Part shown: positions 6,617-14,654 of the stretch, one piece after another
Layout: each line of letters begins with the position of its first letter
Numbering within the stretch: position 1 is the stretch's first letter
DNA from: Lachnospiraceae bacterium
Lineage (GTDB): Bacteria; Bacillota; Clostridia; Lachnospirales; Lachnospiraceae
Length of the DNA stretch: 40,714 bases
Assembly (NCBI GenBank): GCA_022791635.1
Contig: JAAVZL010000009.1
Span: 1-40,714 of the forward strand
Reading direction: 5' to 3'
Position numbers and translations under genes: made by a program
Notes under the pieces: generated by a model
Databases searched by the model: none
Told to the model about the DNA's origin: nothing
What the model saw: only the letters and a program-made list of their open reading frames with translations

Positions 6617-8527
6617 TTAAACCTCCTCTGTGATATATAGAAAGAATGCAACCCGCTCCGATATGGAAATCCGGACACGCAGGGTTTTTTCCACCAAATC
6701 AAAGAACTTCTCCATTAGGGCAAACACATCGGGATCGCTCTTGCGGATCCTGTGATACTCCCGCCCGAACTCCTCGCTGGCCTCTGTCTGGCTGCTTCCC
6801 TCAAACCACCGGGGCACGGCCATACTCATATGAATCACCATTCCCAGCATGGCATCTCTGCTCATCCGGTACTTCTCCGGAAACTTGGAGGTATATTCAA
6901 GCAATGTGAGAATCAGCCTGCTAAGAATCGAGGCTGCCTCCACCAGTCCCTGGTCCTCCGTAAGCGTCTTCTCCCGCAGCAAAAAGGGATCCTCCTTTGC
7001 GCTGAAAGAAGCCTCATTTTTCTGACTCATGGGAATCTCATCCACCAGATTGCCGTATTTCAGATAATCCTGAATCCTTTTAATATCCTCCTCCGAGAGA
7101 ATCCGGGAAATCTTAATCACCGGAACCAGCTTATGCTCCAGGGGAATGGTGGAAATCACAAAGTCCACGTCTTTGAGATCGCTGACTCTGGAAAGCTGCC
7201 AGGGGGAGATTTGTCCTACCACATTCAGCATGGGAAATACATTTTTGATCCGAAGAGTTAAAAGATGAGACAGCCCTTTTCCGGTCGCGCAGACTACCAA
7301 AACATTTTTTCCCGTCTTTTCCGCCTGAATGCTATTCTTATACAGATATACCGCCAGATAGCAGATCTCCAGCTCATGGTAGGGAAGCTCCATTTCCCGC
7401 TGAATAATCTCTCCGCATTTTACGGCCAGCTGATAGTAGGAGTAATAATGCTCCCGCACCTCCTCCAGAACATAGGAATTTTCTTCCTCCACCTCCCCGT
7501 GGGCGCTGAGATTCAAAAAATTCTTAAGATGGTCAAATAAGTCCTGATACAGAGTATCCAGATGAAAGCTGTCACTGCCCACTGCCTCCTCAATATAGGC
7601 AAGAACCTTATGTATGGTGCCGTCCAGCCTTGCTTCCTCCACAAAGCCTTCCTGAGAACAGATTCCGTTTTCCCGCAGGACCAGGGAAAGACCTTTCAGC
7701 TCCCCTGAAGTTCCCCCTTCCCCTGTGGCCGACAGCTCCATAAGAAGCTCTTCATCATAGGTTCCCGAAGCTCCCCTTTTTAGGGGCTCTCCCCAAACAA
7801 TACATCCCATCCGCAGGCGAAGCTTGCAGACCATACAGTAGCAGAGCAGGTTCAGATAGGAAGCATTGGAAATCCAGATATTGTATCTGCCGTTCAGCTT
7901 TCGGATGCTCTGACTGATCTCCGCCACATCCTGAAGACTGATTTTACTTTTCAGCTCTGCCGGCAGCAGCATGAACCAGTCCTCCGCCGTATAGCTTCCC
8001 CGAAAACGGCCCGCCAGAATCCTCGCCGCCAGGCTTCGCAGTCCAATCTCATCCCCTTTGAGCCGATAGCCCAGAGCCTTTCTGGCATCCAGGGAAAACA
8101 CATGATCAAACCAGGACTCCAGCTTTCCCAGGAAACGGGAAAGGGTAGACCGGGAAATATAATAGGCCGACGCCATTTTCTCCGCCGTTACATAGTCCGT
8201 GCGCACAAAGAGATAAAGAAACAGTTGTTCAAACCGTTCATCCTCACTGCTGTCGCCCAATCCTTCTTTTGCCACCACCTCACACTGTACCAGAAGCTTG
8301 GAGGCGGCTGTCTTCTGGGTGGCCGGTACATAATAGCCCTTTTTTGTCTGATAACGAATCTCAACCCCATGGCACCCACAGAGTTCCTTCAGATTTCCGA
8401 TGTCGTAGCGTATAGTCCGTTCCTGCTTCTCAAACCGTTCCTTAAAATAATCCAGATCCAGAGGCGTGCTGGCGGTAATCATACATTTCAATATCTCAGC
8501 CTGTCTTGCCTTCAATACTTCCTTCAC
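6617..8527 (-). CDS. PRD/EIIB-containing transcriptional regulator of the sugar-acid cluster
   Basis: 636 residues, laid out like LicR/MtlR-type regulators: HTH (1-70, with QERTIRYDIGNL), second Mga-like HTH (85-165, ISRSTLSRFLGKLE), PRD-like segments (about 190-300 and 305-400), an EIIB-like domain (408-490) with cysteine loop CATGKG at 413-418, and a last PRD-like helical segment (515-636) where such proteins often carry EIIA. No CAT-type RNA-binding domain is seen, so it should act on DNA rather than as an antiterminator. Phosphorylation of PRD histidines and the EIIB cysteine would report PTS activity. It starts with GTG, AAGGAGG seven bases upstream. Upstream of the enzyme and membrane genes it probably controls the whole cluster. 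Confidence 0.88.
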   Translation of the reverse strand: MKEVLKARQAEILKCMITASTPLDLDYFKERFEKQERTIRYDIGNLKELCGCHGVEIRYQTKKGYYVPATQKTAASKLLVQCEVVAKEGLGDSSEDERFEQLFLYLFVRTDYVTAEKMASAYYISRSTLSRFLGKLESWFDHVFSLDARKALGYRLKGDEIGLRSLAARILAGRFRGSYTAEDWFMLLPAELKSKISLQDVAEISQSIRKLNGRYNIWISNASYLNLLCYCMVCKLRLRMGCIVWGEPLKRGASGTYDEELLMELSATGEGGTSGELKGLSLVLRENGICSQEGFVEEARLDGTIHKVLAYIEEAVGSDSFHLDTLYQDLFDHLKNFLNLSAHGEVEEENSYVLEEVREHYYSYYQLAVKCGEIIQREMELPYHELEICYLAVYLYKNSIQAEKTGKNVLVVCATGKGLSHLLTLRIKNVFPMLNVVGQISPWQLSRVSDLKDVDFVISTIPLEHKLVPVIKISRILSEEDIKRIQDYLKYGNLVDEIPMSQKNEASFSAKEDPFLLREKTLTEDQGLVEAASILSRLILTLLEYTSKFPEKYRMSRDAMLGMVIHMSMAVPRWFEGSSQTEASEEFGREYHRIRKSDPDVFALMEKFFDLVEKTLRVRISISERVAFFLYITEEV

Positions 8528-8546
8528 AATCAGCCTCCTTATTTTC

Positions 8547-9431
8547 CTACAATACCCGATATTTCCTAAGAGCTTTTACCAGTCCCTCCCGGCTGTTGCT
8601 GTCCGTCACCTCCAGGGCGTGCCGTTTCACATAATCCGCCCCGTTTCCCATGGCAATGCTGTAGGTTACCTGCCGGAACATATCCACATCATTCTCCCCG
8701 TCCCCAAATACCAGAACCTCATCCCTGTCAATGCCGGCCTCCTCCATAAGCCTCCGAAGAGTCCGCCCCTTGGTAATTCCCCTGGGTGCAATCTCAATCT
8801 GCCTGGGACAAGTTCTCACAATCTCATATCTTTCCGAAAACCTCTCCTTAAGCCGTTTAAAAATCTCCTCTATCCGTTCCTCCGTATCCGCACAATTCAT
8901 CTTATTGAGCCTTCCCGGAAGCTCCTCCAAAGAAGAAATCTCAATCAAATGGGGATAATTGTGGGAAAAATCATCCGATGTAATCCATTTCCAGGCATCC
9001 GCCACCAACGGATGTCCTTCCGGGTACCCCCGCTTCCTGCGCTCCGCCTCCTTAAAAGGCCTCTGCCACTTTGGAATCCAATAATAAAGAGAGTCATCCT
9101 CATAACCCTCTATCTCCGTATCCTGTTCCTTCAGAAAGGAAGACAAGCGTGTAACATCCTCTGGCTCCAGCTGAGAAAACACCGTCCGCCTCCCCGTCCC
9201 CAGGTAGCTGACCGCCAGCCCATTGATCTCAATCAAAAGCCCCCCGAACTCCTCCATCCGAAGCTCCCGCGCATAGGGCATCAATCGCACATAGCTCCTT
9301 CCGCTTGCCAAAACCAACCGAATCCCCTTCTCCTGACAAGCAATGAGATACTCCCTTGTATCCTCTGTAATCCGATCCCTTTCATTGAGAAGCGTTCCAT
9401 CCATATCCGTAACAATCCACTTCACCGTCAT
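8547..9431 (-). CDS. HAD family hydrolase, Cof type
   Basis: 294 residues of the Cof/IIB branch of haloacid dehalogenase-like phosphatases: motif I VTDMDGTLLN at 7-16 with the nucleophile aspartate, motif II LVLASGRS near 40, a cap domain of about 100 residues, lysine in GITKGRTLRRL near 215, and motif IV VFGDGENDVDMF near 240. Such enzymes dephosphorylate phosphosugars or nucleotides; the substrate is unknown. It is the first full-length gene of the minus-strand cluster, about 20 bases before the regulator. Its ATG overlaps the stop of a 16-codon leader ORF in an ATGA arrangement. Codons favour G/T at third positions increasingly toward its 5' end, near P1 copy B. Confidence 0.88.
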   Translation of the reverse strand: MTVKWIVTDMDGTLLNERDRITEDTREYLIACQEKGIRLVLASGRSYVRLMPYARELRMEEFGGLLIEINGLAVSYLGTGRRTVFSQLEPEDVTRLSSFLKEQDTEIEGYEDDSLYYWIPKWQRPFKEAERRKRGYPEGHPLVADAWKWITSDDFSHNYPHLIEISSLEELPGRLNKMNCADTEERIEEIFKRLKERFSERYEIVRTCPRQIEIAPRGITKGRTLRRLMEEAGIDRDEVLVFGDGENDVDMFRQVTYSIAMGNGADYVKRHALEVTDSNSREGLVKALRKYRVL

Positions 9432-9478
9432 CCTGCTTCTCCTCCCCCCTGCTGCATTCCTAATTGTGATAATAACAT
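9428..9478 (-). CDS. 16-residue leader ORF coupled to the HAD gene
   Basis: Minus-strand ATG at 9478 with a near-ideal AGGAGG six bases upstream opens a 16-codon frame (MLLSQLGMQQGGGEAG) that ends in TGA overlapping the HAD start as ATGA. The HAD ribosome binding site lies inside its last codons. The fit of RBS, length and stop/start overlap suggests it is translated and couples initiation of the HAD gene. The peptide matches no family I know. Confidence 0.55.
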   Translation of the reverse strand: MLLSQLGMQQGGGEAG

Positions 9479-9570
9479 ACGTCTCCTCCTTTTAATGATT
9501 AATCTTTTGCAAACTTGCATCCTTTCCCTGCAATTATGATGTTTTCTTCCCCCACTACCGTCCCCAACAG

Positions 9571-9752
9571 GTGGCAGCCGAAACAGAAGTCCTCCGGCTT
9601 TTCCGATATCCAGTGTCCGGCTGTTGACGTACAGACTGTCTGATATGGGCGGATATTGCCTTCGCAATGTCCGCACAGAGCAGACAGAATGTACGTCAAC
9701 CGTCCAAACATCGGATACGGAAAAGCCGGAGGACTTCTATTTCGGCTGCCAC
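9571..9752. repeat. Palindromic element P1, copy B
   Basis: Long inverted repeat of 182 bases. The ends GTGGCAGCCG (9571-9580) and CGGCTGCCAC (9743-9752) match exactly, and the core arms are at 9623-9642 and 9681-9700. The arms share the copy-specific triplet GAC (GTTGACGTACA against its complement). The loop is only a few bases (CTTC, near 9659-9662). Left arm is the GTGTCCGGCTGTT form, as in A and D. It lies about 80 bases beyond the stop of the small membrane protein gene and upstream of the HAD leader. Confidence 0.93.
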
Positions 9753-9829
9753 CCCCATCGGATCCCCACGAAAAAAGGAGCCCCCACCTATCACGAAGAC
9801 TCCTCATCCATCCCTATTCAATTCCCATC

Positions 9830-10075
9830 CTACTCCGAGGCCCCCGTCCCCATAGAAGAAAGATACGAATCCAGCGCAGAAGCATTCATCTCTATAGTAG
9901 AGGTATCCGGCCTGGTAGTCATATCATACACAGAATATCCCAGCCAGCACACCAAAGCCAGCGCAACAACACCGGCGCAAACCCTTGCGTTCGTCTGCTT
10001 CTTCCTCTCCTTTGCCAAGATCTCCTTCCGATTAGCCTTTTCCTCTTTATAACGGTTTACTTTTTCCTGACTCAT
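9830..10075 (-). CDS. Small single-pass membrane protein of unknown function
   Basis: 81 residues: a lysine/glutamate-rich cytoplasmic front (1-30, likely helical), one membrane segment (about 32-50, VCAGVVALALVCWLGYSVY) and a short polar tail. Positive charge before the helix predicts the N-terminus inside. Start at 10075 chosen for AGAGGA eight bases upstream; upstream codons of the longer frame overlap the promoter. I do not recognise a named family, though short proteins like this are common in Clostridia. It has its own promoter just after degV and is followed by P1 copy B, so it is probably monocistronic. Third positions favour G/T. Confidence 0.72.
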   Translation of the reverse strand: MSQEKVNRYKEEKANRKEILAKERKKQTNARVCAGVVALALVCWLGYSVYDMTTRPDTSTIEMNASALDSYLSSMGTGASE

Positions 10076-10116
10076 TCTGTCAAATCCTCTCTTTACTACT
10101 CTCAGTTTCTTTTCCG

Positions 10117-10145
10117 AGTATACCACAGAATCTGAGAAAAAGCAA
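10117..10145 (-). promoter_or_regulatory. Promoter of the small membrane protein gene
   Basis: Minus-strand TTGCTT (10140-10145), 17-base spacer, TATACT (10117-10122) preceded by TGG, an extended -10. It begins five bases beyond the degV stop, so there is no room for a separate degV terminator. Confidence 0.65.
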
Positions 10146-10149
10146 TTTC

Positions 10150-10989
10150 CTAAACCACGACAATAATCCCCCCGTCGCTGGCATAAAGACTGCTAACTCC
10201 TGCCGTATCCAGAATCAGTACATCCTTCACCGGCATGTGCTTCAAAATCTCCTCCTTCACCATCCTTGCCCGCTCCGGACAGTTGCAGTGAGAAATAGCC
10301 AAACGCTTTTCCCCCGGATCCTTCAAATCCCTTGCAATATATTCCACCATTTTTTTAAGAGCCCGATTAATGCCTCTGGCCTGATCCAGCTGACAGATCG
10401 TGCCTATAGGAGTAGCCCCCATTACAGGCTTAATATTGAGAGCATTCGCCACAAAAGCCTTCAGATTGCTAAGTCTTCCGTTCTTGCGAAGAGCCTCTAA
10501 AGACTCCAGCACAAAGTAAGTATTCTGCCCCGCAATGTAGCTCTCCACATGCTCCACCACTTCCCGAAAAGCCATCCCCGCCTTTTCACAGGCCTCAATC
10601 TTCATAGCAATCAGGGTTTGGCCGATAGAAGCAGAGCGGGAATTAAACACATAAATATTCTTCTCCCCTCTTTCCTCCAGGTACAGCTTCTTTCCAAGCT
10701 CCGCGCTGTTGTAGGAGCCGCTGAGCTCTGCGGAAAGGGTCACTGCATATATATTTTCCGCCTCACAGGCATAAGCCTCCAGATAACGCTCCGGCGAGGG
10801 ACAAGAAGACTTAGGACAGTTGGGACTCTGTGCAACCCTCCTCAGAAAATCCGCCTGATCAAAGGTCTTGTCATCCACCACAAGATGTCCATCTATATCC
10901 AGCGTCAGCGGCACGCTCTCAAAGTGCTCATCTTTCTTGTAGCTCTCCGGCAGTTCCCCGCAGCTGTCAACAATAATCTTATAGCTCAT
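10150..10989 (-). CDS. DegV family fatty-acid-binding protein
   Basis: 279 residues of the DegV/FakB family: KIIVDSCGELPE at 3-14, the loop LSAELSGSYNSAELG near 90, RKNGRLSNLKAF near 165, and the ending DTAGVSSLYASDGGIIVV. Family members bind a fatty acid and in many Firmicutes present it to the kinase FakA for phosphorylation and use in membrane lipids. No fakA is in this window, so the exact role is inferred. Start at 10989 has GGAGG five bases upstream; the GTG at 11001 has none. A promoter with paired operator-like repeats lies directly upstream, so it is probably separately regulated. Confidence 0.88.
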   Translation of the reverse strand: MSYKIIVDSCGELPESYKKDEHFESVPLTLDIDGHLVVDDKTFDQADFLRRVAQSPNCPKSSCPSPERYLEAYACEAENIYAVTLSAELSGSYNSAELGKKLYLEERGEKNIYVFNSRSASIGQTLIAMKIEACEKAGMAFREVVEHVESYIAGQNTYFVLESLEALRKNGRLSNLKAFVANALNIKPVMGATPIGTICQLDQARGINRALKKMVEYIARDLKDPGEKRLAISHCNCPERARMVKEEILKHMPVKDVLILDTAGVSSLYASDGGIIVVV

Positions 10990-11011
10990 AATTACCTCCA
11001 CTTGCTTTCGC

Positions 11012-11073
11012 TACCATCAAATGTGGTTTTTAATACTACATTTGATGGTAACACACTAATACATGTTTTTCAA
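11012..11073 (-). promoter_or_regulatory. degV promoter with paired inverted operator repeats
   Basis: Minus-strand TTGAAA (11068-11073), 17-base spacer, TACCAT (11045-11050). A 13-base exact inverted repeat (TACCATCAAATGT at 11012-11024, its complement at 11038-11050) overlaps the -10 box and reaches downstream. The TTTGAT/ATCAAA core resembles FabT-type fatty-acid operators, which would suit a fatty-acid-binding protein; that link is inference. Confidence 0.6.
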
Positions 11074-11131
11074 GTAGTTTTTGAGCTATTCCGGATTCTT
11101 ATTCTTCCTCCCTTACTATGGAAGTAAACTC

Positions 11132-11977
11132 TTATACGGCTTCGTTGATATAAATCCCCTCCAAAACCCGAATGGCAGAAAGCTTTCTTTTAAGCTCTGC
11201 CTGTTTCCCTCCAGGGCAAGCCGCAAGAAGCTCCTCCGGCCCCAGCATTCCCACAAGAAAACTTCCCAGATCGGCAATGGAAACGGAAAGCTCCGGCTCC
11301 CCCATAGCAGGATACAGCCGGCTTCCCTCTGTGGTAAATTCCCAGAGAAAGCATCCCTGATTGCTCTCCAAAATGGGATCCGTAACGGCCAGGATCAGGC
11401 TCTGCTCCTCTTCTGCTCCTAACCGCTCCACAAAGGAAGGCAGATGCACAAGACGCATCATCATGGGGGTGGTCTCCCACTCCGGCCAGTGAATGCTGCG
11501 CCTTTCGTAAGCTTCATCCTTTTCTATATAGAGATCGTATTCCTCCGATAGCTGCTTTTCATCAAGAGACGTAAGTCCCTCCTCATCCTCATTTCCCATC
11601 AGACGAAAATCAAAGGGCAGATAAATAGCCTCGTCTGCCGGCATTAGAAAAGCAAAGGGCTGCTTGTCCTTCTCCATGTCACAAAGAGCCCTGGTAAGAA
11701 GGCGGCGCATCAGTCCCTGATGGCGGTAAGCCCGCCTGGTGGCCACGGCAACCAGATAGTCCGCCTGTACGCATTTGCCCCGAAGGCGGAAGGTATAGGG
11801 ATTGCGGTGCAACATGGCAAGAATCCTTCCTTCCTCCAAAACCGCCAGAATCTGATTGTCCGCTGCCTTGATCCGATAATAGGCATCCACAAATGCCTCC
11901 TCATCCTCCACAAATACTTCCTCATAAAGAGCCCGGGAGGCCTCTTTTTCCTCCTGGGAAAGATAACGAATTTCCAT
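11132..11977 (-). CDS. GNAT family N-acetyltransferase, Eis-like
   Basis: 281 residues. The first 110 form a GNAT fold with the acetyl-CoA loop RRAYRHQGLMRRLL near 82-95, preceded by CVQADYLVAVATR. The second half resembles the regulatory/SCP2-like region of Eis-type acetyltransferases. The acceptor is not predictable: amines, peptides or aminoglycoside-like molecules are all possible. It starts 15 bases after the ispF stop with AGGAG upstream, so it is the second gene of the ispF transcript. No convincing terminator is seen after it. Confidence 0.82.
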   Translation of the reverse strand: MEIRYLSQEEKEASRALYEEVFVEDEEAFVDAYYRIKAADNQILAVLEEGRILAMLHRNPYTFRLRGKCVQADYLVAVATRRAYRHQGLMRRLLTRALCDMEKDKQPFAFLMPADEAIYLPFDFRLMGNEDEEGLTSLDEKQLSEEYDLYIEKDEAYERRSIHWPEWETTPMMMRLVHLPSFVERLGAEEEQSLILAVTDPILESNQGCFLWEFTTEGSRLYPAMGEPELSVSIADLGSFLVGMLGPEELLAACPGGKQAELKRKLSAIRVLEGIYINEAV

Positions 11978-11992
11978 CTCTTATATTCTCCT

Positions 11993-12553
11993 TTATTCCT
12001 GCGGGGTCTTTGACTTTTCCCGGGGACACCCCTTGCAGCTGCCGCAGCCACCCTCCATCACATCCTCATAGGCATAATTTGCCACAGGAATCAGCGCGCA
12101 AATAGCCTGAGCAGAAATGCCCTCGCCCGTTCCCGTAAAGCCTAAGCCCTCCTCTGTGGTGGCCTTGATATTAATTTGGCTTAAGGACAGCTTTAAAGCC
12201 CCGGCCACATGTTCCCGCATGGCCCTGATATGGGGCGCCATCTTGGGCCGTTGAGCAATGATGGTGGCATCAATATTGCCGACCACATAGTTGGCATCCT
12301 CCAAAAGAGTTCCCACCTGCTCCAGAAGGCGGATACTGGAAATGCCCTGATAAGCCGGATCCGTATCGGGAAAATGCTGCCCGATATCCCCCAGCGCCGC
12401 CGCGCCCAGAAGCGCGTCCATAATGGCGTGGACCAGCACATCCGCATCCGAATGCCCCAGAAGGCCCTTTTCATAGGGAATGTCCACGCCTCCCAGAATC
12501 AGCGCCCTTCCCTCCACCAGTTTGTGTACATCATAGCCCATTCCTACACGCAT
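11993..12553 (-). CDS. ispF: 2-C-methyl-D-erythritol 2,4-cyclodiphosphate synthase, with cysteine-rich tail
   Basis: IspF makes the cyclic diphosphate in the non-mevalonate isoprenoid pathway; IspG, the next enzyme, is encoded at 33983-35050. Metal ligands GYDVH (D8, H10) and H42 (VLVHA), the HSDAD loop and the closing [15 protein letters not shown] are all present. At 186 residues it is about 25-30 longer than usual: after ICALIPV comes an extension with [12 protein letters not shown], three cysteines in a CxxCxxC pattern. That tail could bind metal or simply be an appended small segment. Start at 12553 has AAAGGAG upstream. It shares a divergent promoter region with nudC. Confidence 0.95.
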   Translation of the reverse strand: MRVGMGYDVHKLVEGRALILGGVDIPYEKGLLGHSDADVLVHAIMDALLGAAALGDIGQHFPDTDPAYQGISSIRLLEQVGTLLEDANYVVGNIDATIIAQRPKMAPHIRAMREHVAGALKLSLSQINIKATTEEGLGFTGTGEGISAQAICALIPVANYAYEDVMEGGCGSCKGCPREKSKTPQE

Positions 12554-12584
12554 ATTGTTTGTCTCCTTTTTATCAGATAGGACA

Positions 12585-12593
12585 AGTATACCA
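12585..12593 (-). promoter_or_regulatory. ispF extended -10 promoter
   Basis: Minus-strand TGGTATACT gives a good extended -10 about 32 bases before the ispF start; the -35 position (around 12608-12613) is a poor match, as is common with extended -10 promoters. Confidence 0.5.
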
Positions 12594-12627
12594 CAATGCC
12601 TTGTATTCTACTATGAATTTTTATATC

Positions 12628-12656
12628 TTTACCTATATGGAAAATTCGTGTATACT
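12628..12656 (+). promoter_or_regulatory. nudC promoter
   Basis: Plus-strand TTTACC (12628-12633), 17-base spacer, TATACT (12651-12656). It is divergent from the ispF promoter, 38 bases apart between -10 boxes. Confidence 0.55.
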
Positions 12657-12738
12657 ATTTTCAGACAAAAATCAGCAATGCCGCCGGGCCGAGGCCAGAG
12701 TAGGGGCATTGCGGAACTTAAATGAAAGGTCTATACAA

Positions 12739-13581
12739 ATGATACAGGATATTGCGCCACATATTTACCACAACGAATACCGGCCCGTGCCGCCTAATGA
12801 GAACAGCTTTCTTCTCTATTTTGAAAAAAACCGATGTCTTATCGGAGCATCAGAAGATGCGTTAAGCTTTCCCAGATTTGGGGCGCTTCCCGGTCTTCCC
12901 AGGGCGCTTTCCCCGGATCTCCTCTATCTGTTTTCCATTGACAGCTGCACCTTTTATCTGTCCAGAAAGCGCCCGGACTTTGATCCGGAGGAATTTTGGA
13001 TGATGCCCACCGATATCTTTCGCACTGCCACCCCGGACTGGCTGTCCTTTGCAGGCATTACCGCTCATCAGCTCTACCACTGGTACGATATCCACCGCTT
13101 CTGTGGTTGCTGCGGCCGGTCGCTGGTCCATTCCGACCAGGAGCGGATGCTTCACTGCCCGGACTGCGGTATCATGGAGTATCCGAAGATTTCTCCTGCC
13201 GTGATCGTGGGAATTCTCCACAAAGGCCGTATTCTCATGTCAAAATACGCGGGACGCACCACCACGCACTATGCTTTAATCGCAGGCTTTGCCGAGATCG
13301 GAGAGACCATCGAAGAGACGGTTCACCGGGAAGTCTATGAGGAGGTGGGGCTTCATGTGAAAAATCTTCATTATTATAAAAGCCAGCCCTGGTCCTTCTC
13401 GGATTCTCTGCTGTTTGGCTTTTTTGCGGAGCTTGACGGAGAGGATGAGGCTATCACCCTGGACACCAGAGAGCTGGCCACAGCCGGCTGGTTTACCCGC
13501 GAAGAAGCTCCTGCCCAGCCCACGAACATTAGCCTCACCAGTGAGATGATCTGGAAATTCAAAAACGGGGAGGTTGGGTAA
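12739..13581 (+). CDS. nudC: NADH pyrophosphatase, NudC-type Nudix hydrolase
   Basis: 280 residues in the NudC layout: an N-terminal domain (1-110), a zinc ribbon with four cysteines (FCGCCGR and HCPDCG, about 122-145) and a Nudix box near 180-202 (GFAEIGETIEETVHREVYEEVG, here cited in parts: GFAEIGE, REVYEEVG). NudC cleaves NADH and NAD caps on RNA to nicotinamide mononucleotide and AMP. Start at 12739 is chosen because it follows the promoter and has AAAGGT eight bases upstream; the longer open frame would begin inside the ispF promoter. It is one of very few plus-strand genes and stands alone. A weak hairpin (13603-13625) without a T run follows. Confidence 0.9.
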   Translation: MIQDIAPHIYHNEYRPVPPNENSFLLYFEKNRCLIGASEDALSFPRFGALPGLPRALSPDLLYLFSIDSCTFYLSRKRPDFDPEEFWMMPTDIFRTATPDWLSFAGITAHQLYHWYDIHRFCGCCGRSLVHSDQERMLHCPDCGIMEYPKISPAVIVGILHKGRILMSKYAGRTTTHYALIAGFAEIGETIEETVHREVYEEVGLHVKNLHYYKSQPWSFSDSLLFGFFAELDGEDEAITLDTRELATAGWFTREEAPAQPTNISLTSEMIWKFKNGEVG

Positions 13582-13656
13582 AACTCACTATTGGCTCTGT
13601 TATGGAAAAGACTTCAAAAATCTTTTCAGGAACCAAAAGAAATTTTCAAAAAGTGC

Positions 13657-13686
13657 TTGACTTTCTTTGTCAAATAATAGTATAAT
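13657..13686 (+). promoter_or_regulatory. tRNA operon promoter
   Basis: Near-consensus TTGACT (13657-13662), 18-base spacer, TATAAT (13681-13686), 35 bases before the first tRNA. Confidence 0.85.
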
Positions 13687-13721
13687 AGCAAAGCGGGTCA
13701 GCGATGATGGCCTGTACAAAT

Positions 13722-13794
13722 GGGATCTTAGCTCAGCTGGGAGAGCATCTGCCTTACAAGCAGAGGGTCATAGGTTCGAGCCCTATAGGTCCCA
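13722..13794 (+). tRNA. tRNA-Val, anticodon TAC
   Basis: 73-base cloverleaf with discriminator A and no encoded CCA. Acceptor stem GGGATCT with AGGTCCC, D arm GCTC..GAGC, anticodon loop CTTACAA between TCTGC and GCAGA, T arm ATAGG TTCGAGC CCTAT. Followed after four bases by tRNA-Met. Confidence 0.96.
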
Positions 13795-13798
13795 GGAT

Positions 13799-13872
13799 GG
13801 CGAGGTAGCTCAGCTGGCTAGAGCATGCGGTTCATACCCGCAGTGTCGGGGGTTCAAGTCCCTTCCTCGCTA
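13799..13872 (+). tRNA. tRNA-Met, elongator type, anticodon CAT
   Basis: 74-base cloverleaf with anticodon loop TTCATAC between TGCGG and CCGCA. Acceptor GGCGAGG pairs with CCTCGCT (first pair G-U), unlike the unpaired first position of initiator tRNA, and the body closely follows Bacillus elongator tRNA-Met. A lysidine-modified isoleucine tRNA is less likely but not excluded. Confidence 0.93.
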
Positions 13873-13878
13873 CTAGCC

Positions 13879-13926
13879 AAAAGCCTTAAAAGTACTGTGT
13901 TTGCAGTGGTTTTAAGGCTTTTTTAA
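13879..13926 (+). terminator. tRNA operon terminator
   Basis: Stem AAAAGCCTTAAAA (13879-13891) with TTTTAAGGCTTTT (13910-13922) followed by more T. The reverse strand also ends in TTTT after the stem, so it may serve the convergent gene at 13929 as well. Confidence 0.92.
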
Positions 13927-13928
13927 TT

Positions 13929-14519
13929 CTATTTCTTCATTTTCGCCATATACTTTGCCATCTTAAGATCCGTGATCCCATTGGCCCCATTCACCTGCTG
14001 CATGAAATCCTGGGCAAACTCCCCGAAGGCCTTGGCTGCCTCGGGCTGCTGAATATTCACAGGATGATATTTGTCCACTCTTGTGTTGCTGGCAATCACC
14101 ACAAGAGCCATGAGTTCCTTTCTGTCCTTGTCGTACAGACTAAGCATACCAGGCTTCGCCTCTGCCATACCAAAGTCCTCCGCACTTAGATGTATGGGCT
14201 CTCCAGAACTTATATCCTTACCGGTAAAGGACAGCGGAATGAGATACAGCTCTCCCGGCTTAAAGGCCACCGCATAATACCAGTAACGGGTCTCGACGGC
14301 GCTTCCACCCCGGGCAGACGACCACTCCGTTCGGGTACCGTAGGCTGCCGTGTATTCCTCCCAGCCCGGTACGGCCCGCTTTACAATCTCCTGAATCTTT
14401 TGCTTTTCCGCACTGTCTACGCCCTTCTTCTCATCAATCGAAGCCTTTATGTAAGCAATTACGAAAACAACTACCAAAAAAATGACTCCTATAATTATAT
14501 ACTGCGTATACTCCCCCAT
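13929..14519 (-). CDS. Membrane-anchored protein of unknown function
   Basis: 196 residues: N-terminal membrane helix (about 7-26, IIIGVIFLVVVFVIAYI), a charged linker (KASIDEKKGVDSAEKQK), then a soluble domain of about 150 residues with beta-rich segments (YWYYAVAFKPGELYLIPLSF). No signal peptidase site is obvious, so the helix is probably an uncleaved anchor. I do not recognise a named domain; similar proteins are annotated as hypothetical in Clostridia. It has its own promoter at 14600-14627, and converges with the tRNA operon, probably sharing its terminator. Confidence 0.75.
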   Translation of the reverse strand: MGEYTQYIIIGVIFLVVVFVIAYIKASIDEKKGVDSAEKQKIQEIVKRAVPGWEEYTAAYGTRTEWSSARGGSAVETRYWYYAVAFKPGELYLIPLSFTGKDISSGEPIHLSAEDFGMAEAKPGMLSLYDKDRKELMALVVIASNTRVDKYHPVNIQQPEAAKAFGEFAQDFMQQVNGANGITDLKMAKYMAKMKK

Positions 14520-14599
14520 CTTCGCTTTCCGCCTTCCTTTCTCTCATAGTCTGTACTCTGTTTTCCGTACAGCCGCCAAAGCTATTGCCTGTCACTTTC

Positions 14600-14627
14600 A
14601 TTATAAAGACTGAGTGGTCAAATGCAA
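14600..14627 (-). promoter_or_regulatory. Promoter of the membrane-anchored protein gene
   Basis: Minus-strand TTGCAT (14622-14627), 16-base spacer, TATAAT (14600-14605). Downstream, a small inverted repeat CTGTAC/GTACAG lies in the leader near 14551-14572. Confidence 0.65.
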
Positions 14628-14654
14628 GTCTATTTTTTCTATTTTGGGGAAAAA

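Noticed and set aside
13603..13625. Terminator after nudC
   Set aside because: Seven-base AT-rich stem without a T run; too weak to call.
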